A stretch of 64,000 nucleotides of DNA from BRH-c25 sp012519325 (lineage in GTDB: Bacteria; Bacillota; Clostridia; Lutisporales; Lutisporaceae). The first letter of the stretch is position 1. Each line of letters begins with the position of its first letter. The translations under genes and the position numbers were made by a program. Below are positions 1 to 9,430 of the stretch, piece by piece. Location of the stretch: positions 1 through 64,000 of the forward strand of contig JBMNHZ010000016.1 of the NCBI GenBank assembly GCA_050950645.1, given 5' to 3'. Below the pieces are notes generated by a model. It worked only from the letters and a program-made list of their open reading frames with translations. It was not told where the DNA came from and searched no databases.

Positions 1-5
1 TATAT

Positions 6-1700
6 ATGCCATTTAATGAAACATTCGGAGAATGCCTTAAGAAGCTTTTGAAGATTATGAACCTGAAAGGCAGTGCATTGGCAAAAGGTATTAATGTGGA
101 CCCGTCTCTGGTATATAAATGGCTTAGAAATGTAAGGGTCCCTTCATACAGCTCATATCATATAGATTCTATTACGGATTTCCTTATGAAATGTATAATC
201 AATTCCTTTCAGCATACGAAAATCATCAATGCATTAAAGGAATACGGATTTGAAATAGCGGATAACGATCCAAAAAACCTTCAAAATGCTTTACGTGCAT
301 ACCTTTTTGAAGCACAGGGTTATTCTATTGAAGTTCTCGCAAACAATAGCATTTCAGATAAAGAAAAATTCCAATCAAAAGTTAAGGATTTAGTAAAGCC
401 CCTGAGCATGCCTCCGGATACGGCAGGTAATGAAAGACTTCAAAAAAATGCTGACGGCAGTAATGTAATAGAGTTGACTGAACTTAATCCTTTCTTTGAT
501 CCGACACGAGATTCCGATAAAATAAAAATTATAAGAGGCAATAAGGATGTATTGGATTCTGCTTTAGCATTGCTTCAAAGCGCTCCCAGCAAACCTAACA
601 GTAATGATGACATAATCCTTATAGCTCTTAACAGCAGCACTAATAAGCTATTTGATTACAGAGAATATGGAGCTAAGTGGAAGCATGCCATCCTGACGGT
701 ATTAAGCAGGGGATGGACAATTGTATTACTGGTCAAATCGAATAGCGACAGAAATATAATTGTCAGACTTGTTGAAATTCTTCAGTCTGCGCTTGTTATG
801 GGAAAACTGCGCATTTACTACTGTAACAGAAATGACACTCTTGCTGTTAATGAACTTTTCGCTGTTCCGAAGAGGGGAGCTTTATATTGTTTTTCGTCGA
901 AGCTTACGAATCAATTGGACAGCGCGTTTTTATTCAGGTCTAAATTAAGCATAAGAATTTTATCCGAACACTATTGCCAATTCTTTTCATCAGCCAGGCC
1001 CTTGCTCCGTGAATATCCCTCATGCGCCAAAGCGGAATTTCAGCTTAAGATTACTGAAAGTGAGGAGAATCTTGGCAACAGATATTATTTCAATGGAGGT
1101 ATAAGCGCTATTACTATACCAATGAGCCTATATGAAAAATACCTAAAGATGAAAAAGATATCGAAGCAGGAGGCTTTATTATGGTTGGACTATCATAGGC
1201 GCAGACTGACTGCCTTTGAAACACAAATACAATACTATAAATATAAGGATATTTGGCTTAAGGAAGCTGTAGAAATGCTGATTCATAAAAAAAAATACTC
1301 ATTCAGCAACGACTATATACTGGAAAATTGCATCCCTGACAATGAAGACATTGTCTGCCATCTTGAAAATATAGTGAATATGCTTGAGTTATATGAAAAC
1401 TATGAGGTTGCGCTTGTCGGCAGGAATGATTGTAAGGACGCCTGCGGAATATGCTGGATGGTAAAAGAGAATTCCGGCGCATTTATCAAGGCTATTAAGA
1501 CCAGTACTCAAAAGGGCACCAATTTTGACTTCAGTGATTCGGGGGTTAATGCACAAATAGCTGAAAAAGAAGTGATCTCTGCTTTTGAAGAATATTTCAA
1601 AAATGTATGGAACGAAATAAAATTTTATGAGAAACAGAATGGAAAACTGGTAAAGTGGCTTAAAATCCAAATAGCTTCACTTAAAAAGAAGGTTATGTAG
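6..1700 (+). CDS. HTH (XRE-like) domain protein of unknown function
   Basis: The 564-residue protein starts with a helix-turn-helix-like segment (about residues 8-60, with ALAKGINVDPSLVYKWLRN resembling the recognition region of XRE/Cro regulators). The remaining 500 residues match no family I recognise. Residues about 170-340 alternate hydrophobic beta and helical stretches like a globular sensor domain, and the C-terminus is charged. No membrane segment or signal peptide is visible, so it is probably cytoplasmic. The ATG lies 5 bases from the window edge and the frame is open upstream, so a longer N-terminus cannot be excluded. It converges on tRNA-Leu. DNA binding is inferred from the HTH only. 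Confidence 0.7.
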   Translation: MPFNETFGECLKKLLKIMNLKGSALAKGINVDPSLVYKWLRNVRVPSYSSYHIDSITDFLMKCIINSFQHTKIINALKEYGFEIADNDPKNLQNALRAYLFEAQGYSIEVLANNSISDKEKFQSKVKDLVKPLSMPPDTAGNERLQKNADGSNVIELTELNPFFDPTRDSDKIKIIRGNKDVLDSALALLQSAPSKPNSNDDIILIALNSSTNKLFDYREYGAKWKHAILTVLSRGWTIVLLVKSNSDRNIIVRLVEILQSALVMGKLRIYYCNRNDTLAVNELFAVPKRGALYCFSSKLTNQLDSAFLFRSKLSIRILSEHYCQFFSSARPLLREYPSCAKAEFQLKITESEENLGNRYYFNGGISAITIPMSLYEKYLKMKKISKQEALLWLDYHRRRLTAFETQIQYYKYKDIWLKEAVEMLIHKKKYSFSNDYILENCIPDNEDIVCHLENIVNMLELYENYEVALVGRNDCKDACGICWMVKENSGAFIKAIKTSTQKGTNFDFSDSGVNAQIAEKEVISAFEEYFKNVWNEIKFYEKQNGKLVKWLKIQIASLKKKVM

Positions 1701-1704
1701 CCAA

Positions 1705-1736
1705 ACAAAAAAACTCCAAAGCAATTGCCTTGGAGT
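1705..1736 (-). terminator. Rho-independent terminator of tRNA-Leu(GAG)
   Basis: An inverted repeat with arms ACTCCAA/TTGGAGT (1713-1736) is followed on the minus strand by a run of seven T. It lies 14 bases after the tRNA 3' end. Confidence 0.85.
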
Positions 1737-1749
1737 TCAATATTCATTA

Positions 1750-1832
1750 TGGTGCGGTCGATGGGAATTGAACCCATACGGTTGCCCACACGCCCCTCAA
1801 ACGTGCGCGTCTGCCAGTTCCGCCACGACCGC
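1750..1832 (-). tRNA. tRNA-Leu(GAG)
   Basis: On the minus strand an 83-nt cloverleaf begins GCGGTCG and ends CGACCGCACCA, so the 7-bp acceptor stem is perfect and CCA is encoded. The anticodon loop is TTGAGGG between arms CACGT and GCGTG, giving anticodon GAG, which reads CUC/CUU leucine codons. The T arm is GGGTTCAATTCCC. The long variable arm is typical of class II tRNA-Leu. Confidence 0.97.
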
Positions 1833-1846
1833 GTGTCACATAGATT

Positions 1847-1875
1847 ATTATATAACCTAATGGCTTTTGTGTCAA
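1847..1875 (-). promoter_or_regulatory. Sigma-A promoter of tRNA-Leu(GAG)
   Basis: The minus strand carries a perfect TTGACA (1875-1870), a 17-bp spacer and a perfect TATAAT (1852-1847), ending 14 bases before the tRNA 5' end. A consensus promoter of this strength is usual for stable RNA genes. Confidence 0.9.
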
Positions 1876-1895
1876 TAGGATTGTAATGGTTCTTT

Positions 1896-3494
1896 CTACC
1901 GCTTGCTTTCCGGTATGAACCACCGGCTTATGCTTCTAAATGGATTTACCGCATCAGGTTTTATTTCGCCTTGTATTTTATCTCTCACAACCAAAGCGGC
2001 TTCTCTGAAAAAAAGGCTTATGCAGGGAACCTCTTCCCTAAAACTTTTCTGAAGATTTATATATGCTTCTTTCCGCTTACTGTCGTCCAATGCAGTATAT
2101 GCTTGATGAAGAAGCATATCAATATCAGGATTTGAGTAGGACATAAAATTTTTACCGCTTTTTATTTGCGTACTGTGAAATGCAAAGGACAAGTCCTGTG
2201 TATTTGAAAGATTGTAACCTGTGAGCACCGCATCGAATTTACCGCCTTCTATGGCTGCTTTTACATCGTCAAATCCTGTTATTTTTAAATCAACTCTGAA
2301 GCCGATATCTTCCAGATTATTCTTTATTTCCTCAGCCGCCTTTCTTCTGAATTCATTCTCATTATTGGTTATAAGCGTAAACCTCAGCTCCTGCGTAGCA
2401 CCCTCAACTTTTCTCTCTAATATCCCATCATTGTTTGAATCTGTAAAGCCTGCCGCCTTCAGAAAATATTGAGCCTCAGACCGGCTGTATCCGTATTTTT
2501 CAAGCTCCGGATCCCTGAGCCAGGAAACAGGATTTATAGGCACATCTGTCACAACCGCATTTCCAAGCAAATACTTATCTACAATTGATTTCCTGTTTAT
2601 CCCCTGAATCATTGCCTTTCTTACTGCTTTATCCTGAAAAATGGCATTATTATAATTGAGGCCTATAAAATCATAATACATTGTCGTATACTTATAGGCG
2701 CTTACATCCTTCATTTCGCTGTACTTCTCCCAATCATACGAAGTCGTGTTCAAAAGATCCAGTTCCTTTGACTGGAAAGCGATGGGAAATGCTTCAACGT
2801 CATTTATAAAGGTAATATTGATTTTTTCGATATATGGCTTTGATTCGCCCTTCCACTTGTCATTGAATACCAACTCCATGGATTTGAGCTTATTGTACTG
2901 TGAAACCTTGAACATGCCCGTGCCTACCGGTACTGCATCCGGATTCTTTTTATAAATATGCTGGGGAATTATGGGAAAACTCAGCATATCTATTGCAGTT
3001 GCAAAGGGCTGGTCGAAGGTTATTTCTATTGTTGAATCATCTTTGATTTTATAGGAATATATATGCTCCAAATTGTCCTTATATATGGAATCCTTGGATG
3101 CTTTAATGGTATCCAGAGAAAATTTTACATCATCGGCAGTAAAGCTTTCTCCATCGCTCCAAAATACATCATCCTTCAGCTTAATCACACACTTGTTGGA
3201 GCCATCCACAAAGCTCCAGTCCTGTGCAAGAACAGGGGTTATTTTCAAGCTTTCGTCATATTCAACCAGGCTTTGAAAAATCAGCTTCGCTATCTCATTA
3301 TAGGACTTGCTCTTATTGAGCAAAGGATTTAATGAGCCGGGCTCTACCGAGCTTATATTTATTGTTCCCCCTTCTACAGGCTCTTCATTCTCGATGGTAA
3401 TTTCAGTTATCTTCGGTACAGCCGGTTCTTCGCATGATACCAGTGCAAGAAGCACAAGCATCATCAAAACCGGTAAAAACCTTTTATACTTCAT
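1896..3494 (-). CDS. Oligopeptide ABC transporter substrate-binding lipoprotein (SBP_bac_5, OppA/DppA-like)
   Basis: This 532-residue protein has a lipoprotein signal (residues 1-20) with lipobox LVSC and Cys21 as the lipidation site. The stretch KDDVFWSDGESFTADDVKFS and the overall length are typical of the peptide/nickel-binding family 5 of ABC binding proteins, which capture oligopeptides at the outer face of the membrane. GGAGAGC lies 6 bases before the ATG. No permease or ATPase genes flank it, so it is an orphan binding protein that would have to use a transporter encoded elsewhere. Family assignment is firm; the ligand is unknown. Confidence 0.9.
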   Translation of the reverse strand: MKYKRFLPVLMMLVLLALVSCEEPAVPKITEITIENEEPVEGGTINISSVEPGSLNPLLNKSKSYNEIAKLIFQSLVEYDESLKITPVLAQDWSFVDGSNKCVIKLKDDVFWSDGESFTADDVKFSLDTIKASKDSIYKDNLEHIYSYKIKDDSTIEITFDQPFATAIDMLSFPIIPQHIYKKNPDAVPVGTGMFKVSQYNKLKSMELVFNDKWKGESKPYIEKINITFINDVEAFPIAFQSKELDLLNTTSYDWEKYSEMKDVSAYKYTTMYYDFIGLNYNNAIFQDKAVRKAMIQGINRKSIVDKYLLGNAVVTDVPINPVSWLRDPELEKYGYSRSEAQYFLKAAGFTDSNNDGILERKVEGATQELRFTLITNNENEFRRKAAEEIKNNLEDIGFRVDLKITGFDDVKAAIEGGKFDAVLTGYNLSNTQDLSFAFHSTQIKSGKNFMSYSNPDIDMLLHQAYTALDDSKRKEAYINLQKSFREEVPCISLFFREAALVVRDKIQGEIKPDAVNPFRSISRWFIPESKR

Positions 3495-3548
3495 TTTTTG
3501 CTCTCCACCCTCTATATACCTTTGTGTTGACGACCGACAATTTACTGT

Positions 3549-4106
3549 TTAATATATCCTCTTATAAATACTGTAATTTTTTTTCAGCTTCTCCAAATAA
3601 TTTCTCGTCTCAGAAAACGGAATAGTATCCAATGTCATACCGTCGCTGCTCAGATTCTTGTCCTTCAGCCACTTGTCCACATTGCCGCGGCCTCCGTTAT
3701 AAGCTGCGAAAACTAACTCAAAGCTGCCTTTGTAGTAGTCAGTCAGATGCTCAATATACCAACTGCCGAGCATAATGTTGGTCTCGGGATCAAAAAGCAT
3801 ATCCTCATAAAAATCGTTTATACCGATGGTTTTTGCTATCCATTCTCCTGTTGCAGGCGTAATCTGCATAAGCCCCTTTGCTCCTTTCCTTGACTCAGCC
3901 CGGGGTTCAAAGTTGCTTTCCGTCTTTATCAATGCAGCAAGCAGCAAAGGATCTATCTTATGCTTTTGCCCATATTTAATTATTATTTCTTTATGCTCTA
4001 TTGGATATAAAAGCTTTAATAAGTTAGGCATGTTAAGCACTGCAACATATATTATCAGTACTGCCATTAGGAGCTTGACATGTTTGAATTTCCTGATTTT
4101 AGCCAA
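3549..4106 (-). CDS. Membrane-anchored soluble lytic transglycosylase-like protein (SLT domain)
   Basis: The 185-residue protein has an N-terminal membrane anchor (about 11-31) and an SLT (GH23) domain. Visible motifs are the catalytic Glu63 in KTESNF, GLMQITP (about 79-85) and AAYNGG. The family cleaves the MurNAc-GlcNAc bond of peptidoglycan, forming 1,6-anhydroMurNAc, outside the cell. TTG is the likely start, with GGGGGAG eight bases upstream and overlapping the coaE end. The tight spacing shows polA-coaE-slt is one operon. It resembles YjbJ/CwlQ-like transglycosylases; the physiological role (growth or spore formation) is not shown by the sequence. Confidence 0.92.
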   Translation of the reverse strand: MAKIRKFKHVKLLMAVLIIYVAVLNMPNLLKLLYPIEHKEIIIKYGQKHKIDPLLLAALIKTESNFEPRAESRKGAKGLMQITPATGEWIAKTIGINDFYEDMLFDPETNIMLGSWYIEHLTDYYKGSFELVFAAYNGGRGNVDKWLKDKNLSSDGMTLDTIPFSETRNYLEKLKKNYSIYKRIY

Positions 4107-4109
4107 ATA

Positions 4110-4709
4110 CTATTCTCCCCCAGAAACAATATTATTCCATAATTCTTCCAGCCTCTTCCCGACTTCCTCAATAGGCCTGTTGTTATCAATTATCACATCT
4201 GCATATTTTTTTCTGACTTCATTGGAAAATTGTGAATTTATCCTGTTTTCTGCCTCTCTGTAATCAAACCTGTCCCGTTCAATAAGCCTTTTTATCTGAG
4301 TATCCCTGTCTACCGTCACCACCCAGACGCTGTCCACATATTTATGCAATCCCATCTCAATCAGTATTGCAGCATCCAAAACTATGACCTTGATTCCTTC
4401 GGCTTTCAACTCCCGTATTCTTTTTTTTATTCTGTTTATTATCTCAGGGTGGGTTATACTATTTAAAAGCGCCAGCTTTTCTTTATCCGAAAAAACAATG
4501 CTTCCCAGTTTCTTTCTGTTGATTTCTCCGTTTGGCAACAGTATATCCGCTCCAAAGCACTGAACTATTCTATTATATGCCATTTCACCTTTTCTTACAA
4601 CATCCCTTGCAAGTAAATCCGCATCAATAACAACTGCCCCCAGCTCTTTAAGCTTGGCAGAAACAGTACTCTTGCCGCTTGCTATTCCTCCTGTCAAGCC
4701 GATAACCAC
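4110..4709 (-). CDS. coaE: Dephospho-CoA kinase
   Basis: CoaE phosphorylates dephospho-CoA at the 3'-hydroxyl, the last step of coenzyme A synthesis. The P-loop GLTGGIASGKST sits at the N-terminus, followed by VIDADLLARDVV and the LID-type region TVDRDTQIKRLIERD, all typical of the family; length (about 199 residues) is normal. I prefer the second GTG (4709) because GAGGTGG lies 8 bases upstream of it, whereas the first GTG (4721) overlaps that ribosome-binding site. It is cotranscribed with polA upstream and the transglycosylase downstream, an order common in Firmicutes. Confidence 0.95.
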   Translation of the reverse strand: MVIGLTGGIASGKSTVSAKLKELGAVVIDADLLARDVVRKGEMAYNRIVQCFGADILLPNGEINRKKLGSIVFSDKEKLALLNSITHPEIINRIKKRIRELKAEGIKVIVLDAAILIEMGLHKYVDSVWVVTVDRDTQIKRLIERDRFDYREAENRINSQFSNEVRKKYADVIIDNNRPIEEVGKRLEELWNNIVSGGE

Positions 4710-4723
4710 AGCACATCCCACCT

Positions 4724-7333
4724 CTATTTTACATTGTACCAGTTATCTCCGCTGCTTATTTCAACAATTACAGGTACACTCAATTTAATGGCATTTTCCA
4801 TGCATTCCTCTACCAGCTTCTTCACTTCCTGCAGCTCGCTTTTGTGAGTTTCTACAATAAGCTCATCATGCACCTGCAGTATCAGCCTGGATTTCAGGTT
4901 TCTCCTTTTCAATTCGCTATGCACTTTAATCATGGCTATTTTTATCAAATCAGCCGCACTGCCCTGAATAGGCGTATTCATGGCTATTCTTTCTCCGAAA
5001 TTCCTCTTCACTGCATTTCTTGAGGTTATTTCCGGTATATATCTTCTTCTGTTCATTATGGTCCTGACATATCCATCAGTCCTGGCAGCTTCAACTATGT
5101 CGGTCATATATTGTTTTACTCCCGGATATCTGGCAAAATAGCTGTCTATATATTTTTTTGCTTCTTTTCTTGGTATCTTAAGGTCCTGTGACAAGCCATA
5201 ATCGCTCATACCGTATATAATACCGAAATTTACCGCCTTAGCCCTTCCTCTCATAAGGGGTGTAACATCCTTAATATCAATTCCGAAAACCTCGGAAGCA
5301 GTCCTTGTATGTATATCTTCGTTTTTCTTAAACGTATCAATAAGTCCATTGTCTCCGGATATGTGCGCCAGCACCCTCAACTCAATTTGTGAATAGTCGG
5401 CATCTACCAGGGTATATTCATCACTTCTCGGCACAAAAACCTTCCTTATCTGCCTTCCATTTTCGGTTTTTATGGGTATATTCTGCAAATTCGGCTCGGT
5501 ACTGCTGAGTCTTCCCGTAGCTGTTACAGTCTGGTTCAGCTTGGTATGTATCCTGCCTGTTTCGGGATTTATAATTCCAATAAGGCCGTCAACATAAGTG
5601 GACTTAAGCTTGACAATCTGCCTGTACTCAAGAAGCTTCTCAATTATAGGATGCTTGCCGTAAAGCTGCTCAAGCACCTTAACATCCGTAGAATAACCAG
5701 TCTTGGTTTTCTTTACCGCGGTCAGCCCCAGCTTGTCAAATAAAATTGTTCCAAGCTGCTTGGTTGAATTAATGTTGAACTCCTCTCCTGCATACCGGTA
5801 TATATCTGCTGTAAGAGCTTCTATTTGCTTGGCAAAGTCGTGGGACAGCACTTCCAGTATGCCTTTGTCAACACTGAAGCCTTCATACTCCATATCAGCA
5901 AGCACTCTCACCAGGGGCAGCTCAATATTGTAGTACAGCTCCAGCATTTCACATTCCTCAAGCTTTTCTGCAAGTACCGGCTTCAGTTCCGATACCGCTT
6001 TTACAGTAGCACCGTACTTTTGCACCTGATCCGCTCCTTTGGCATCATAGCCGTCCATACCTGTGCCAAGGTACTCCTGAGTTAAATCTCTTATCCTATA
6101 GGAGCCTTTTGAAGGATTAAGCAAATACGCAGCTATCATGGTGTCAAAACCAACAGGGCTTACTTCTATGCCGTACCGCCTCAACAGCAATATGTCCTGC
6201 TTTATATCGTGCCCTTCCTTCAGCACTTTTGGGTCTTCCATTATTTTTCCGATAAGGGGCATGCTGCTATCGTTTATATTGAAGCGATACTGTTTTCCAT
6301 CCACATCTAAATATATGGTTCTCAGCATTTCCCCCAACTCATTATCTATCTTAAAGACAAATCTTCCCGACTTCGATGCTTTTTCAAATACCTTCCTAAG
6401 CTCGTCAACCCCCTCTATTTCTTTTATCGTTATTTCAACAGCTTCTGCAGCCCCAGTACAGGAAAGGCCGCCGCACATCTTTTCAATCAAAACCTTGAAC
6501 TCCAGCTCCGTAAACAGGCTGAACAGCTTCTCTTTGTCAGCTTCCTTCAAAGCAAAGTCCTCAAGGTTGAAATCCATCGGTACATCTCTTGCTATGGTAG
6601 CCAGTTTCTTGGAGAGAACCGCCTGATCCATATTGTTGGATATATTCTCTCTTACTTTGTTTTTCTTTATTTCTGATACGTTCTGCAGGATATTTTCTAC
6701 ATTCTCAAACTGGTGGATAAGCTCCAAAGCTGTCTTTTCTCCAACGCCGGGCACTCCGGGGATATTGTCGGAAGCATCGCCCATCAGCCCCTTCAGATCG
6801 GTAACCTGAGCCGGAGAGATTCCGTATTTCTCCTTAAGCTTGGGTATGTCATATTCTTCAATTTCACTTATTCCCTTTTTAGTCATCAATGTATGTACAT
6901 TATCGCTTATAAGCTGTAACGCGTCCTTATCTCCCGTTACTATAAGGGCAGGTATTCCTTCTTCATCGCATTTGGCTGCAATTGTTCCGATTATGTCATC
7001 CGCTTCAAAGCCGTCTATTTCTGACTGCTTGATATTCATAGCAGTCAGGACCTCTTTCAGCACAGGAATTTGCTCCGCCATATCCTCAGCCATCTTAAGC
7101 CTTCCCGCCTTATACTCGGGATATTCCTGATGCCTGAAAGTTGGTGCCTTAGTATCAAAAGCAATGCCTATGTATTGAGGCTTATATTCTTCTTTTATTT
7201 TATTTATCATATTCACAAAACCATATATTACTCCCGTATGAAAGCCCTTGGAATTAGTAAAGTTCGGCAGTGCATAAAAAGCTCTGTGCATCAGACTGTT
7301 GCCGTCTATGATAATGAACTTGCCCTTTCCCAT
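4724..7333 (-). CDS. polA: DNA polymerase I
   Basis: This 869-residue family A polymerase fills gaps during excision repair and Okazaki fragment maturation. Order of domains: 5'-3' flap exonuclease (about 1-290, with the aspartate-rich DGFEADDIIG and DASDNIPGVPG helix-hairpin-helix), a 3'-5' exonuclease-like domain (about 300-480), and the polymerase domain. Polymerase motif A is DYSQIELRVLAH, motif B is RAKAVNFGIIYG and motif C is QVHDELIVE. The proofreading motif I DxE is not evident (FKIDNE occupies the region), as in other Gram-positive Pol I enzymes, so proofreading is probably lost. GGAGG lies upstream of the ATG. First gene of the polA-coaE-slt operon. Confidence 0.98.
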   Translation of the reverse strand: MGKGKFIIIDGNSLMHRAFYALPNFTNSKGFHTGVIYGFVNMINKIKEEYKPQYIGIAFDTKAPTFRHQEYPEYKAGRLKMAEDMAEQIPVLKEVLTAMNIKQSEIDGFEADDIIGTIAAKCDEEGIPALIVTGDKDALQLISDNVHTLMTKKGISEIEEYDIPKLKEKYGISPAQVTDLKGLMGDASDNIPGVPGVGEKTALELIHQFENVENILQNVSEIKKNKVRENISNNMDQAVLSKKLATIARDVPMDFNLEDFALKEADKEKLFSLFTELEFKVLIEKMCGGLSCTGAAEAVEITIKEIEGVDELRKVFEKASKSGRFVFKIDNELGEMLRTIYLDVDGKQYRFNINDSSMPLIGKIMEDPKVLKEGHDIKQDILLLRRYGIEVSPVGFDTMIAAYLLNPSKGSYRIRDLTQEYLGTGMDGYDAKGADQVQKYGATVKAVSELKPVLAEKLEECEMLELYYNIELPLVRVLADMEYEGFSVDKGILEVLSHDFAKQIEALTADIYRYAGEEFNINSTKQLGTILFDKLGLTAVKKTKTGYSTDVKVLEQLYGKHPIIEKLLEYRQIVKLKSTYVDGLIGIINPETGRIHTKLNQTVTATGRLSSTEPNLQNIPIKTENGRQIRKVFVPRSDEYTLVDADYSQIELRVLAHISGDNGLIDTFKKNEDIHTRTASEVFGIDIKDVTPLMRGRAKAVNFGIIYGMSDYGLSQDLKIPRKEAKKYIDSYFARYPGVKQYMTDIVEAARTDGYVRTIMNRRRYIPEITSRNAVKRNFGERIAMNTPIQGSAADLIKIAMIKVHSELKRRNLKSRLILQVHDELIVETHKSELQEVKKLVEECMENAIKLSVPVIVEISSGDNWYNVK

Positions 7334-7440
7334 TTCTTTTATCCTCCGTAATTTTTGCAGAATAGTTTATTTGCATATTTAAATAATTTGCTATTCATAT
7401 TATTTCCACTAAAAAGCTAAAAACCCTTTTAACAATAAAA

Positions 7441-7477
7441 AAAGCATATATATCGCGGAAGCCGATATATATGCTTT
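7441..7477 (-). terminator. Terminator after the DUF4349 anti-sigma gene
   Basis: Arms AAAGCATATATATCG and CGATATATATGCTTT form a perfect 15-bp stem with a 7-base loop, followed on the minus strand by a run of T. It lies just downstream of the stop at 7489. Confidence 0.9.
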
Positions 7478-7488
7478 CCATTCAGTAT

Positions 7489-8811
7489 CTAACTTCTACT
7501 TTTCTTCTTAGCTATAATCTTCTTTGCTGTTACAATCCCCACGGCTGCAACAACTCCAACCATAACCAGATAAGGTATTGCTGCAATCAGTGCTATCAAG
7601 GCCTTCTCAAGCCCACTTACTACATTGTTGACTGCCTTTATAAAGCCTTGATACGCTTTTTCCCATAATCCGGGAACATCCACGCTCTTAAGCTCCTCCG
7701 GCTTAAGCTCCCTCATATATATATGAATAGTGGACAGCTGGACCAGGTTATCCCAACGTTTGAGGCTCCCTGTGTTAATATCGATATCGGTCCTTACCCT
7801 GTTCAGCTCCGTTTCTATTTTCAGTATCTCATCCACAGTCTTAGCCTTTGTCATAAGCTGCTGAAGGCTTTGCTCCTGAATCTTCAAATTATCCACTCTG
7901 GCTGCCGTATCCCTGTATTCTGCCGTTATATCGCTGCCGCTCATATTCTCGCTTACCAGCTCGCCCATGCCTTTAATATTGTTGAATATATCCTCGAACC
8001 TTATTTCAGGAACCCTTACAGTCATATTTGCATACTTCTGCGTCTCCTCCTTGGCTGTATAATCCTCTCCATAGGTTCGAGCCTTTGGCACCGTGACATT
8101 GTCTATCTGAGAGTTCTCCACATAGCCTCCGCTGCTTTCGGTCATCTGCCTTATTTCAGAAGCTGCCTTATCCACACTCTCTACATTAACTGATATATTG
8201 CCCGTTCTTATTACCATTCTGCCTGATCTGGAGCTCTCAATAGCCTGGCCGTCCAGGCCCTGGCTGGGCGCTATTCCCTTTGCCATAAGGGTTTCATTGA
8301 ATTCCATGCTGACAGAATCCTCTGAAACACCCCGCTCCTCCGCCGCAGCCATTTCAACTTCTCTCGCCTCGGCTTTGTTCATGGCAAGGTCTGCATCAAA
8401 GTATTCCGGCTGTGCAGCAGGTGCGGCAGGTGCAGTAATATCGGCACTCTGAGTCGCTTTCATATTATTATTAAAAAATAAGGGTATACTTCCTATTCCA
8501 ATCGCAATTACCAGCGCCGCAGCAACGAGTCCTGTTGCCATCTTCATGCGCCTGTTCCCAATAATGCCGCTGAAGAAATTCCTTTTCTTATTCTCCTCAT
8601 TCAATCTTTGGTGAAGTTCCGTTCTGAAGTTCTGAGGCAGTTCAATTTCTTCAAGATTGCCGCATGCAGCTATAATGTCAATCAGGCTTTTATATTCTTC
8701 CCTGCATTCTTCGCACCCTGCAAGGTGTTTCTCAAATTCGGCCTTTTCAATATTATTTATATCTTTATCTATATATGAGGACATCAAATTCCTTATTGTT
8801 TCACACTTCAT
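7489..8811 (-). CDS. Anti-sigma factor-like membrane protein: zf-HC2 zinc finger fused to DUF4349
   Basis: About 440 residues. The N-terminus is a cytoplasmic zf-HC2 anti-sigma domain with the zinc motif HLAGCEEC. A membrane segment follows (about 87-110), then a large extracytoplasmic DUF4349 region with coiled-coil stretches, and a second membrane segment near the C-terminus ending in a lysine-rich tail. It lies directly downstream of the ECF sigma gene. By analogy with zf-HC2 proteins it would bind and hold that sigma factor until an envelope signal acts on the DUF4349 part. I chose the ATG at 8811, since GGGAGG lies upstream of it inside the longer frame. The signal is unknown. Confidence 0.85.
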   Translation of the reverse strand: MKCETIRNLMSSYIDKDINNIEKAEFEKHLAGCEECREEYKSLIDIIAACGNLEEIELPQNFRTELHQRLNEENKKRNFFSGIIGNRRMKMATGLVAAALVIAIGIGSIPLFFNNNMKATQSADITAPAAPAAQPEYFDADLAMNKAEAREVEMAAAEERGVSEDSVSMEFNETLMAKGIAPSQGLDGQAIESSRSGRMVIRTGNISVNVESVDKAASEIRQMTESSGGYVENSQIDNVTVPKARTYGEDYTAKEETQKYANMTVRVPEIRFEDIFNNIKGMGELVSENMSGSDITAEYRDTAARVDNLKIQEQSLQQLMTKAKTVDEILKIETELNRVRTDIDINTGSLKRWDNLVQLSTIHIYMRELKPEELKSVDVPGLWEKAYQGFIKAVNNVVSGLEKALIALIAAIPYLVMVGVVAAVGIVTAKKIIAKKKSRS

Positions 8812-8836
8812 AACCCTTCTACCTCCCTTCACCGAA

Positions 8837-9430
8837 TTAGACTATATTTTCTCGCGAAAGTTCCATGCTTTGTTTCAGCTTATCCCTGAGCATGGTTCTC
8901 GCTCTGTTAATTCTTGATTTTACGGTACCCAGGGAACAATCAAGTATAACGGATATTTCCTCATAGCTGAAGCCTTGTATATCTCTCAGAATTATTACAC
9001 TTCTATAATCCTCGCTCATCTCTTTTATTGCATTCTTGATGAGTTCCCGCTGTTCAACCCTTTCGTAAATGTTTTCAGGAGTTTCCTTATCGGAGCACAG
9101 TTCCATGTGCAGCTCACCGCTGTCCGTATGTATTGTGCTGTCTATGGATACATACTTTTCATTCTTCCTGCGCCTCAACTCATCCAGACATACATTCGTC
9201 ACTATCCTGTAAAGCCACGTAGAAAAGGCCGCCTGTCCCTTGAAATCCTTTAAAGATTTAAATACCCTGAACAGCGCCTCTTGTGCCATATCCTTCGCAT
9301 CTTCTTCATTTCCCATAATGCGATAAGCAATATTGTATGCTCTTTTATCATAGGAGCTTATCAAGAGTTCAAAGGATTCAACATCTCCGGACTGGCTCTT
9401 TTTTATTAACAATTTTTCCAGATCACTCAC
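8837..9430 (-). CDS. ECF-type RNA polymerase sigma-70 factor
   Basis: The 197-residue protein has region 2 (about 25-90, with EDAKDMAQEALFRVFKSL and STWLYRIVTNVCLDELRRRK) and region 4 (about 130-190, with GFSYEEISVILDCSLGTVKS forming the -35-binding helix-turn-helix). It lacks regions 1 and 3, as ECF (SigW/RpoE) factors do. The start is GTG with GAGGGGG upstream. The following zf-HC2/DUF4349 gene begins 25 bases after its stop, so the pair forms a sigma/anti-sigma unit. Such operons are commonly autoregulated; I could not identify a convincing ECF promoter in the 300 bases upstream. Confidence 0.95.
   Translation of the reverse strand: MSDLEKLLIKKSQSGDVESFELLISSYDKRAYNIAYRIMGNEEDAKDMAQEALFRVFKSLKDFKGQAAFSTWLYRIVTNVCLDELRRRKNEKYVSIDSTIHTDSGELHMELCSDKETPENIYERVEQRELIKNAIKEMSEDYRSVIILRDIQGFSYEEISVILDCSLGTVKSRINRARTMLRDKLKQSMELSRENIV

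Noticed and set aside
8975..9253. Plus-strand frame over the ECF sigma gene
   Set aside because: Antisense shadow of a well-supported gene.
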